NCBI GenBank assembly: GCA_021228405.1
Contig: JAJQRF010000006.1
Coordinates: 124,001-188,000, forward strand
Origin: Pyrinomonadaceae bacterium
Lineage (GTDB): Bacteria; Acidobacteriota; Blastocatellia; Pyrinomonadales; Pyrinomonadaceae
Direction of reading: 5' to 3'
Length of the DNA stretch: 64,000 bases
Position 1 is the first letter of the stretch; every line of letters starts with the position of its first letter. The notes below the pieces were generated by a model. It saw only the letters and a list, made by a program, of their open reading frames with translations. It ran no database searches and was not told the origin of the DNA. This document shows positions 44,717 to 55,100 of this stretch, piece by piece. A program made the position numbers and the translations under genes.

Positions 44717-46102
44717 TCACCCGATCCGGGCTTCAGGATCGAATGTAAAATGCTTCAATTTATCTAAATATTTTTCCTGTAATTCTCTTATTTTTTCCGT
44801 CGAATAGACCGAATTTTTGTATTTTGCCGAAATTAAAATTTCACTGTCCGAATAAATAATGAACATCAGATCGCTTTCGGTTTGGTGTGTGTCCAGCATT
44901 TCCAATCGGATATGCAATCCCGTAACGTCAAAACGGCTTTGTTTGACCTCGTTGTAGGAAAAGATCGTATTTGCGGGCGAAACTGCACTTTTCCCGAAAA
45001 CTCCGGGAGCGGATTCTTCGATTAGTTCGTAGGGCGTGTCCTGATGTTCAAAACACTTCAGGATATTGGCGCGAACCTTTTCCAAAAATTCGATAAATTT
45101 GATTTCTTCTTCGATTTCGACATTAAAGATGAGCAAATTCGCAAAACAGCCGATCAGATTTTCCAGTTCGCTTTTATCTCTGCCGCTCGTCGGGGTCGAG
45201 ATCGTGATGCTTTTTTGTCCCGCTATTCCTGATAAGGTCAGCGCAAAAACGGCGAGATGAATGACCATCGGCGAAAATGAATATTTCGCCGTCAGAATTT
45301 CCAGCTTTTCTTTTATCTCCGAAGGAATGACCGTAAAGATATTTTCCACATCTTTCCCGCTCTTTTTATCGGTTTCCCGGTCAACTTTTCCGTCGAATCG
45401 AAGCGGTTCGGCATTTTCCAGATACTTTAACCAGAATTTCTTTTTTTCATCCCATTTTCCTTTCTCGCGGCTTTCTTCCAGCCATTTACAATAATCGAAA
45501 TAATTTACCGATGCGCCTTTTTTACCAATCGGCAAATTGCTTGTCGCCTGAAAGTAGTTTGTTATGACTTCGCGATTCAAAATTCCCAGAGAAGCAAAAT
45601 CACAGCAAATATGCGAAATGGCGACGACGAGTTGATGATAGGTTTCACTCAGCCGAATGAGATGCAGACGAAACAATTCGCCGTTCAGGATATTGAGCGT
45701 TTTTGCGCCGAGTTCGACCGCTAAACGCGATGTTGCCCGATCTTTTTCAGCTTCGCCGAGTTCGGTCAGGTCGGTCATTTTAATTTCCGTTTCCGAAAAA
45801 GGTTCGATTCTCAAAAACCAATCGTTTTCTTTTTTAAAGAACAGCGTTCTGAGCGCAAGCTGGTTTTCGATGACCTTGTTAACTGCCCTTATCAATTCTC
45901 TTTCATTAAGCAAACCCTCGAAATGAACGATGAAATGATAAAAAGACGGTCTTTCGTTTCGACGCATTTCGTTCAAAATCTGCGCCTGATTCGGTGTCGC
46001 GCGCGATTCCGTTATTCCGGAAGGTTGTCTGCTGATATTTTTCTCGTCTTTACCTTCCCGCTTTCTTGCGGCTATTTTGGCTTTCAACTGCGCTAAATTC
46101 AT
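44717..46102 (-). CDS. Stand-alone NRPS condensation domain
   Basis: A 461-residue protein consisting of one condensation domain, preceded by about 30 charged residues that may be a docking segment. The active-site motif HHxxxDG reads SHICCDF (H164, D168): the catalytic second His and the structural Asp are kept, the Gly is Phe. FGVSFGRDKSELENLIGCFANLLIF-type latch residues are present (TPTSGRDKSELENLIGCFANLL). Free-standing C domains can release chains by amidation or esterification, which would fit a line that lacks a thioesterase domain (inference). It lies between the second PKS and the esterase. Confidence 0.9.
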   Translation of the reverse strand: MNLAQLKAKIAARKREGKDEKNISRQPSGITESRATPNQAQILNEMRRNERPSFYHFIVHFEGLLNERELIRAVNKVIENQLALRTLFFKKENDWFLRIEPFSETEIKMTDLTELGEAEKDRATSRLAVELGAKTLNILNGELFRLHLIRLSETYHQLVVAISHICCDFASLGILNREVITNYFQATSNLPIGKKGASVNYFDYCKWLEESREKGKWDEKKKFWLKYLENAEPLRFDGKVDRETDKKSGKDVENIFTVIPSEIKEKLEILTAKYSFSPMVIHLAVFALTLSGIAGQKSITISTPTSGRDKSELENLIGCFANLLIFNVEIEEEIKFIEFLEKVRANILKCFEHQDTPYELIEESAPGVFGKSAVSPANTIFSYNEVKQSRFDVTGLHIRLEMLDTHQTESDLMFIIYSDSEILISAKYKNSVYSTEKIRELQEKYLDKLKHFTFDPEARIG

Positions 46103-46136
46103 TTTTGTAAATTATTTATGAGTAATGAAATCCTTC

Positions 46137-49136
46137 TTATTCGACTTCTTCGCTAACTAATATTTCAATAAATGCCGCCATTTCCGAAACGGTCGGTTTT
46201 TGAAAAATCGTTTCGAGCGGAATTTCCATTTCCAGAAATTCGCCGATCTTCGCGGCAAACTGTGGTGCGATCAGCGAATGTCCGCCGAGTTCAAAAAAAT
46301 TATCATTTCTGCCGATCTTTTCGATTCCGAGCAATTCCGACCAAATATCCGCGATCAATTGTTCTACTTCGTTGGCAGGCGGATCATATTCTGCTGAAAT
46401 TTCAGGACGTTCATATTTGCCCGTTTCATCTTCGTTCGCATTTTGCTCGTTGCCGCGAACCTGATTTCCCGGGTAAACCCAATATTTTTGTTCATCGAAA
46501 CAATATGTCGGGAGCGCAACACGGCGGCGGTCGTCGCCTTCGTATAACTTGTCCATTTTGACCGATGCGCCGGAAAGCCAGAGCCTTCCGAGCGTTTGCA
46601 GAAAAACGAATTCATCATCCGTTTCGGCTGACGGATGTTTCATGATCGAGATCGGGACTTGCGTGCCGGCTCTTTCGGGATGCTGCCGCGTTAAAGTGGT
46701 CAAAGTCGTTCCCGGACCTACCTCGAGAGGAATGATCTCGGTATTTTTGTAAAGCGTGGACAAAGCCTCGCTGAATCTAACCGTATTTCTCAAATGTTTC
46801 GACCAGTAAGCCGGGTCGGTCGCTTCCGCGTCGGCAATAATTTGCCCCGTGATGCAGGAAATATATGGGATTTTCGGCTTCTGCGGCGAAAGCGAAGCGA
46901 CAAATTCTTCCAACGGTCGCATAATCGGCTCGATCAAGGGCGAGTGCATCGCCGTCGCGACCGCAATTTTTCTGCCTTCGATGCCGTTTTGCGACAGAGT
47001 GTCTTGCAAATCTTCGATGGCTGATGCCGAACCCGATAATGTCAGCATTTTTTTCCCGTTTATTGCGGCAATCGAGATTTCGCCGTTCAGGAAGGTCTTC
47101 ACGTCTTCTTCGCTGATTCCGACGGAAAGCATCGCGCCGCCTTTTACCTTTTCCAACAATTCCGCCCGATACAAGACCAGTTTTGCCGCGTTTTCAGGCG
47201 AAAAAACACCTCCCAGACAAGCCGCCGCATATTCGCCGAAACTGTGTCCGAGCATCATCTGCGGATAAATCCCGTAATTTTCAAGCGTTTTGGCTAAGGC
47301 ATATTCAATGCAGAAGATCGCCGGAAGCGAGATTTTCGGTTGCATCATCAGCTCTTTTAATTCGGATTCGGAAAGATCGGCTCGGGCGAGTTCGGATTCA
47401 AAATCATCGCTTTTCAAATCCTTGAAAATACCGACGATCTCTTTATATTCCTTTCTGAAAAACTCGTTCGTTTGCAACAATTCCTTGCCCATTCGCGGAT
47501 ATTGCGAACCGAGTCCCGGAAAGAGAAACGCAACGGGCTGATTTCCCGCTTCCTGCACCGTCGTGAAAACATTCTGCGGATTCGATTCTTTCAGGATTTC
47601 CGCCAGATGCGCGGTGTTCCGGGCAATCGTAAATCTCCGGTAGCGGAAAGTTTGCCGACCGTTTTGCAAAGTGAATGCCATATCTCCCGGATCGGTTTCG
47701 TCATTTGCGGCAAGAAACGACAAATATTTTTCATTTAATCCGTTCAATGATTCTGCACTTTGCGCCGAAAAAGGAAGTAAATGCCATTTTTTCGCGGTCG
47801 GAGTTCGATCGATCTCGGGCGGTTCCGACAAAACTAAATGAGCGTTCGTTCCGCCTAGCCCGAAAGAACTCACGCCCGCTTTGATGATCTCTTTCTTTTC
47901 GCTCAGGTCTAATAATCCGGTGTTTACAAAAAACGGACTTTCGGAAAAATCGATCTTCTGATTCGGTGTTTCAAAATGCAGACTCTGCGGCAGTTTGCGG
48001 TGATAGAGCGAAAGGGCGGTTTTTATCAAGCCCGAAGTTCCGGCGGCGGTGTCCGTGTGCCCGATGTTCGTTTTCACCGAGCCGATCGCGCAATAGTTTT
48101 TCTTATCCGTAGACTTACGAAAAGCCCGTTTTAGTGCCTCGATTTCGATCGGATCGCCGAGCGGCGTTGCCGTTCCGTGCGCTTCAACGAAGGAAATTTC
48201 TCCGGTTTCAACGCCCGCAATCTCGATTGCTTCCAGGATCACTTCGGCTTGTTTATCGACACTCGGCGCGGTGTAGCCGATCTTTGCCGAGCCGTCATTG
48301 TTGATCGCCGAACCTTTTATGACCGCATAGATCGTATCTCTGTCATCCAGCGCGTCGCTTAAACGTTTCAGTAAAACAACCGAAATTCCGCTCGCATTGA
48401 CGGTTCCCTGCGCTTTTGCGTCAAAGGCGCGGCAATGTCCGTCTGGCGAATTTATTCCGCCTTCGTGAAAAAGATAGCCGACCTTTTGCGGAATCGTGAT
48501 CGAAGCACCGCCGACCAGAACCATATCCGATTCGCCCTGCAAAAGACTCTGGCAACCGATGTGCGTTGCCACCAGCGAAGTCGAACACGCAGTTTGAACG
48601 GTCACTGCCGGACCCGTCAGGTTAAATTTGTATGAAACGACCGATGTCAGATGATCCGCGCCGTTCATCATCATCGTTTGAAAATAACCTAACGAATTTA
48701 CTGCCGCCGGATTTGAAAACAGGTTGAAAAGATACGTATTGAATCCCGCTCCGGCAAAAACCCCGATCCTTCCCGGGTATTTTTTCGGATTGTAACCCGC
48801 CGATTCGATAGCTTCCCAACAGCAGGTCAAAAACAAACGATGCTGCGGGTCGATAACTTCCGCTTCGCGCGGACTGAAACCGAAAAATTTCGCATCGAAG
48901 TTTTCAATCGTGTCGAGAATTGCGGCGGCTTTGACATAATTCGGATTTTTCAGATCGTCCGCCAAAATTCCTTGTTGCAAAAGTTCTTCGTCCGAAAAAA
49001 AAGTGATCGATTCGCGCCCGGCGCAAAGATTTCCCCAAAATTCGGCAACTGTTTTCGCGCCGGGCAAACGCAGAGCCATTCCGATCACGGCAATGTCGTT
49101 TTCCGAAAAATTGACTTCATCCAAATAATTCTTCAT
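46137..49136 (-). CDS. Type I PKS module, KS-AT-carrier
   Basis: A 999-residue polyketide synthase. KS (about 15-440) with C184 in VQTACSTSL, H320 in VEAHGTATPLGDP and H360 in SVKTNIGH, so intact. AT (about 530-840) with FLFPGLGSQY and GHSFGEY (S632); the position normally HAFH (malonyl) or YASH (methylmalonyl) reads TAMH, leaving the extender unit uncertain. Carrier domain at about 915-990 with LGGHSL, more PCP-like than ACP-like. No ketoreductase, dehydratase or thioesterase. It starts 1 base after the NRPS stop and would extend the Gln-bearing intermediate by one ketide. Confidence 0.95.
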   Translation of the reverse strand: MKNYLDEVNFSENDIAVIGMALRLPGAKTVAEFWGNLCAGRESITFFSDEELLQQGILADDLKNPNYVKAAAILDTIENFDAKFFGFSPREAEVIDPQHRLFLTCCWEAIESAGYNPKKYPGRIGVFAGAGFNTYLFNLFSNPAAVNSLGYFQTMMMNGADHLTSVVSYKFNLTGPAVTVQTACSTSLVATHIGCQSLLQGESDMVLVGGASITIPQKVGYLFHEGGINSPDGHCRAFDAKAQGTVNASGISVVLLKRLSDALDDRDTIYAVIKGSAINNDGSAKIGYTAPSVDKQAEVILEAIEIAGVETGEISFVEAHGTATPLGDPIEIEALKRAFRKSTDKKNYCAIGSVKTNIGHTDTAAGTSGLIKTALSLYHRKLPQSLHFETPNQKIDFSESPFFVNTGLLDLSEKKEIIKAGVSSFGLGGTNAHLVLSEPPEIDRTPTAKKWHLLPFSAQSAESLNGLNEKYLSFLAANDETDPGDMAFTLQNGRQTFRYRRFTIARNTAHLAEILKESNPQNVFTTVQEAGNQPVAFLFPGLGSQYPRMGKELLQTNEFFRKEYKEIVGIFKDLKSDDFESELARADLSESELKELMMQPKISLPAIFCIEYALAKTLENYGIYPQMMLGHSFGEYAAACLGGVFSPENAAKLVLYRAELLEKVKGGAMLSVGISEEDVKTFLNGEISIAAINGKKMLTLSGSASAIEDLQDTLSQNGIEGRKIAVATAMHSPLIEPIMRPLEEFVASLSPQKPKIPYISCITGQIIADAEATDPAYWSKHLRNTVRFSEALSTLYKNTEIIPLEVGPGTTLTTLTRQHPERAGTQVPISIMKHPSAETDDEFVFLQTLGRLWLSGASVKMDKLYEGDDRRRVALPTYCFDEQKYWVYPGNQVRGNEQNANEDETGKYERPEISAEYDPPANEVEQLIADIWSELLGIEKIGRNDNFFELGGHSLIAPQFAAKIGEFLEMEIPLETIFQKPTVSEMAAFIEILVSEEVE

Positions 49137-49137
49137 C

Positions 49138-52100
49138 TTAATTCTCCAGTTTATTTCTGCCGGAAATTCTTTTTTGTCTGATGTCCTTATTTCTCGCCAG
49201 ATTTCTCTGCCGCTGTTCGGTTCGCTGTTTTACCTCACCGAATTTATCTTCTTCATTTTCGGATGTCAGAAAATCAGCGAGAGTTTCGACGGTCGTGTGA
49301 ATGAAAAGATCGAGAACCGTCGTTTTCTTTTCAAATTCCCGGTTCAGATGATCTAAAACCTGTATCAAAAGAAGCGAATGTCCGCCCGAATCGAAAAAGT
49401 TATCCGAAATTCCGATGTTCTTTTTGCCAAGAACTTTTTCCCAGATTTCCACGATCTTTCTTTGCGCTTCGTTTTGCGGAGCAATAAACTCAGCAGAACT
49501 TTCCGCCTTTCGACGGTCGATTTCGGGCAATTTTTTCCGGTCTACTTTGCCGCTCGATAACAGAGGCAGTTCTTCAAGCCGTTGAAAGATGCCGGGAATC
49601 ATAAATTCGGGAATTTGCTTACGTAAAATCGTGCGGATTTCGTTCTCACCCGGTCGATCTGCGTCTTGAGCGACCAAATATCCGACCAAAACTTCCCGGT
49701 CATTATGTTTTTTGATCTCGACAACTGCCTGATTAATTTGCGGAATACGAAGCAAAAGACTTTCGATCTCGGCAAGTTCGACTCTCTGACCGTTTATCTT
49801 TACCTGCTGATCTTTTCTGCCGAGATATTCGATGTTTCCGTTGGGCAAATATCTCCCGTAATCGCCCGTTCGATAGATTCGTTTGCCCGCTTCCGATGAA
49901 AACGGGTCGGGAAGAAAGTTTCCGGCAGTTTCAGCGGCACGGTTGAAATAGCCTCGCGCCAAACCTGCCCCGCCGATGTAAATCTCACCCTGAATACCAT
50001 CGGGAACAAGATTCATATTCTTGTCCAAAATGTAGATATATTTATTACTTACGGCTTGACCGATGGTGATTTTTTCGTCTTCCGGATCGATTTCGTGCTT
50101 CGTGATCGAAGCATCGACCGTCGTTTCCGTCGGACCGTAAGCGTTATATAAACGGCGATCGAAAGTTTCGTGAAACCGTTCCAAAAGTTCGTTCGGCAAC
50201 GCCTCGCCGCCAACGAAAACTTCCCGGATCGATTCACATCCGGCAAATTTCGGATATTTCAAAAGATAATCGAGAAATGTCGGCGTAGCTTGCAAAACCG
50301 TGACTTTGTGTTCGTTGATCTGAGAAACCAGATATTCTAAGTCCAACTGTTGCTTGGTGTTTATGACAACAGTCGTTGCGCCGCTTATTAAAGGTTTATG
50401 CAGTTCCCAAACGGAAGCGTCAAAGCCCAACGAAGTCGTCACGATGAATTTTTGTTCCGGCTCGAACGGCTGAAAATCGAGCATCCAGAGCAGATGATTG
50501 CAGAGCGCGCGGTGCGGAATCATCACGCCTTTCGGTTTTCCCGTCGAACCCGATGTGTAGATCAGATAAGCCGAATTTTCATCAGACAACGGCAGATTCG
50601 GATTTTCCTTAGGCTGTTGCGCGATAGACTCGCTTTCCGCCTCAATATCGATCTTTTTCTCTTCGTCAAATTCGATCAGGTCGATAAAGGACGATTCGGA
50701 AATAACGAAGCCGTTCGGAATATCCGTCAAGATCGTGTTAACTCTTTCGATCGGAACGTCGGGTTCGAGCGGAATATATGCGCCGCCCGCCTTCATCACC
50801 GCCAGCATCGAAATTATCATTTGAATCGAACGATTTTGATAAATGCAGACAATTTTTTCCGCACCGATACCCTTTTTCCGAAGATATGCCGCCAACCGAT
50901 TCGCTTCAGCATTCAGCCCGGCGTAGGTAAGCCGTTCATTATCCTGAATTAGCGCAATATTTTCGGGCGTTTTCTCGACCTGCGCCTCAAACATCTGTTG
51001 AAATGTCAGATTTCTTTCTTCAAGGACAGGTTTGTTTCGATCAAGTTCGGCGTTATTTTCATTGACTTTAAGTAATGAAATTTTGTTTATCCGCGATGCA
51101 GGCGTTTTTAAGACACTTTCGAGCAAAATCTCGAAATGTTTGCCCATCCGTTCGATGGTTTCGGCGATGAAAAGATCGGTGCTGTATTCAATTTCGACCC
51201 CGAATTCGCTGTTCGTTTCAAACACCGTGAAGGTAAGATCAAACATTGAACTCGAAGTTTCCGAATCTACCGGAGTTATTTGCAACCCGGGTAATTCCAG
51301 CTTTTCATTTGTCTGATGCTGATAAGCAAACATTACCTGGAAAAGCGGGTGACGATTAATATTTCTTGCCGGATGAATCTCTTCGACGAGCATTTCAAAC
51401 GGCACGTCCTGATTGCCGAAAGCCGAGATCATATAAGCTTTCACCCTTTTCACTAAATCCGCAAACGAAAGATCGTCTGAAACTTCCTGTCTTATAACCA
51501 GAGTATTTACGAAAAACCCGACCAGATTTTCGAGTTCGACCCGTTCACGATTTGCAACCGGAGTTCCGACCAATATCTCTTCCTGCCCCGAATATTTTGA
51601 AAGCAAAACGAAAAATGCCGAGAGAAATAACATAAACGAAGTTATTTCATTGTTTTTACAAAAATATGTGATCTCATTTTTAAGATTCGACGGCAGGGAA
51701 AACTGAATTTTTTCGCCCCTGCCGCTTAATATCAACGGTCTTTTGCGGTCGGTCGGCAGATTTAACTGGTCGGGATTTGTCCCGATGGCTTTTTTCCAAA
51801 ATGCCAATTTTTCGGTAAACGTTCCATCCTCAAATTGTTCGTTCTGCCACAAACTATAATCGGCGTAAGTTACAGGTAACTGCGGCAATCGGATTACATT
51901 TTGATTTTTCAGAGCGGTATAGGTTTCGGAAAATTCCTTCACGAGAATATTCATCGATAACCCGTCCGTTATGATGTGGTGAAGCGTTAATTGCAGAATA
52001 TGTTCATCGTCTGCAAGCTTCAGCAAGACTCCGCGAAAAAGCCTTCCGTCTGTCAGATTAAACGGCTTTTCGGCACGCTTTGCGATTTCCGTTTTGACTG

Positions 52101-55100
52101 ATTCAGATTGCTCGCTTTCCGGTAAATGACTTAGATCGAGCGTTTCGATCTCAAATTTTCCGGTCGGAAGAATCTTTTGATAAGGCGTTGACTCAATTAC
52201 GGCAAATGAAGTTCTGAGAATCGATTGCCGATCCGTAATGCTCGTAATTGCTTGGTTGACAAGTTCGATTTGAATTTCGCCTTTCAGCAGTAACCCCGCC
52301 GAAACATTGTAAACTGCGCTTTGCGGTTCCAGTTGATGCACAAACCAGAGCCGTTTTTGTCCGAATGAAAGCGGGTAAAACTCCAGATTTTCCCGTTTCG
52401 GTATCTCACTCCTTAAAACGGCGGGCGCGGCAAATGAGTTTTCGATTGTTTCTGCAAAATCACCCAATCTCGGTTTTTCAAACAAACTTCTATAGGAAAT
52501 TTCCGTTTCAAACGCACTGTTAATTCTGGTAACTGCCTGAATAACGAGCAGAGAATGTCCGCCGAGTCGAAAGAAATCGTCATTTTTCCCGATTTCTTCA
52601 ACCCCGAGAACGTCGCCCCAAATCTTTGCGATCTTTCTCTCAGTTTCAGTTGTCAGGGGAACATACTCCGCCCTGACCGTCTGCCATTTTGTAGCTAAGT
52701 TCGCGGAAATTTCATCGGCATTTTTTTCGGACTCGAAATCGTTCGTTCTCAATGCCTGAAGAAATTCGGGTTCTCCCTTTAAAAACTCGAGATCAACTAA
52801 TTTTTTATCAATGCTATCGACCAACTCACTTAGAAGTTCCTGGAAAGAGAGGAGGAAGGAGCGGATGGTGAGCTGGTCGAAGATGTCCGTGTTGTATTCC
52901 ATCCCTACCACCAGTTCCCCGTTCGCCGCTTCGTCCGCCGTCAGCGTCAGATCGAACTTCGCCGTTTCCTGTTCCACTTCATACCCGCTCAACTCGATCC
53001 CCGGCAACTCCAGTATTTCCTGCGGCGTGTTCTGCATCACGAACATCGCCTCGAACAGCGGTGTCCGGCTCAAGTCCCGCTCCGGGCGCAGTTCCTCGAC
53101 CAGCCGCTCGAACGGAATGTCCTGATTCGCATACGCGGCGAGCGTCAACTGCCGCACTTCCGCCAGATATTCGCCGAAGCTCTGCCCGCCCTTCAACCGG
53201 CTGCGGATCACCAGCGTGTTGACGAAGAACCCGATCAACTCCTCCAGTTCGCGCCGCCGCCGGTTCGCGATCGGCGTGCCGACCGCGATGTCCGTCTGCC
53301 CCGACAGTTTCCCGAGCAACACCTTGAACGCGCTCAGAAGCGTCATAAACAAGGTCGCCTGGTGCCGCCGCGACACTTCCCGCAAGCCTTCCGTCAGTTC
53401 CGCCGCGAGCACGATCCGCTGTTTCGCCCCGTTGAAGCTGCGCATCAGCGGGCGCGGTCGATCCGTCGGCAACTCCAGCGTCGGCGTATCCGTTCCGAGT
53501 TGCCGTTTCCAGTATTCCAGTTGTCCCGCCAGTCCTTCCTCCGAGTGATGTTTGCGCTGCCACACCGCATAGTCGGCATACTGCACGGGCAGGGCGGGAA
53601 GCCCGGCGGAAGTCCCCGTCAGCGCGGCGCGGTATGCCGCCGCCAGCTCGCGCACGAAGATGCCCGTCGACCACCCGTCGCTGATGATGTGGTGCATCGT
53701 GATCATCAGCACGCTTTCGTCTTCGCGCAGTTTCATCACGAGCACCCGGAACAGTTCGCCGCCGTTCAGGTCGAAGGCGGTGCGCATCTCCTGCTTTGCC
53801 AGTTCCCGCGCCTGTGCGTGCGCCGCTTCCCCGGCGACCTGCGTCAGATCGACCGCCGCGATTCGTGCCGGCGTGTTCCGCGCTTCGATCCGCTGCCTCA
53901 GGTTTCCCGCTTCGTCCACCGCGAACGCCGTCCGCAGGATCGCGTGCCGCCCCCTGATGACATCGATCGCTTTGCCGAGTGCCGCCGTATCGAGCGCGCC
54001 CTTGACGTGGAGCGGAAACCCGATGTTGTAACTGCCGCTCGTCCCTTCCAACTGGTTCAGAAACCACATCCGCTGTTGCGCATAGGAAAGCGGCAGCGGC
54101 GCATCCCCGGCGACCGCTTCGAGCGGCGCGAGCACCTCCGCCCCGCCCGCCCCGAGCCGCTTCGTGATGAGCTGTGCCAGTGCCGCCAGTTGCGGGTGAT
54201 CGAAGATCGCCCCCAGTTCGAGTTCCACGCCGAACGTTTCGCGCACCCGCGAGATGAGCTGCGTGGCAAGCAGCGAATGCCCGCCCGCCGCGAAAAAGTC
54301 CGCCGCGTGATCCGTCACCCGCACCCCGAGCAGTTCTTCCCAGACGGCGACGAGCAGTTCGGCGACCGGATCGGCATCCGTCCGGCGCGGCGCAGACTCG
54401 CCGGACTCGGCGGGCAGGGCGGGCAGGGCGGCGCGGTCGACCTTCCCGTTGCGCGTCAGCGGAATCTTCTCGAGCGCGAGATAGCGGGTCGGGAGCATAT
54501 ACTCGGGCAGTCTTTCGCGCAGATACGCCTGCAACCCGGCGATCTCCGCTCCTCCCGTTTCCGCCGCCACGAAATAACCGACCAACTGCTTTTCGCCGCG
54601 CCCGTCCAAGCGCAGTTCGACGACCGCATCCGCAACTGCCGGGCAACTGCGCAACTGCCCTTCGATCTCGCCGAGTTCGACGCGGTAGCCGCGAATCTTG
54701 ACTTGCCGGTCGACCCTGCCGAGATACTCCAATTGCCCGTCGGCACGAAAGCGCGCCAGATCGCCCGTCCGATACAGACGCGCTCCGGCAACACTCGAAA
54801 ACGGATGCGGCACAAACCGTTCAGCCGTCAAACCGCGCCGCTCCCAATAGCCGCGCGCCACCCCGACCCCGCCGAGATACAACTCACCGGCAACCCCGAG
54901 CGGAAGCAACCGCATCCGCTCATCCAGCACATACCCCGCGCTGTTCCCGATCGGCTTCCCTATCCCCACTCTCCCGCTTTCGATCTCGCGTGCGTTTTTT
55001 TCAAAAGTAATACAGCCGACAACCGTTTCCGTCGGACCGTATTCGTTAATAATGACGGTGTCCAGATTCCGTTCTTTCCAAACCTCAAAACTTTCGCCGT

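Noticed and set aside
52979-54646. Long second minus-strand open frame (555 codons) in another frame of the NRPS
   Set aside because: Same GC-rich artefact; low-complexity Gly/Arg/Ala translation overlapping conserved NRPS motifs in the true frame.
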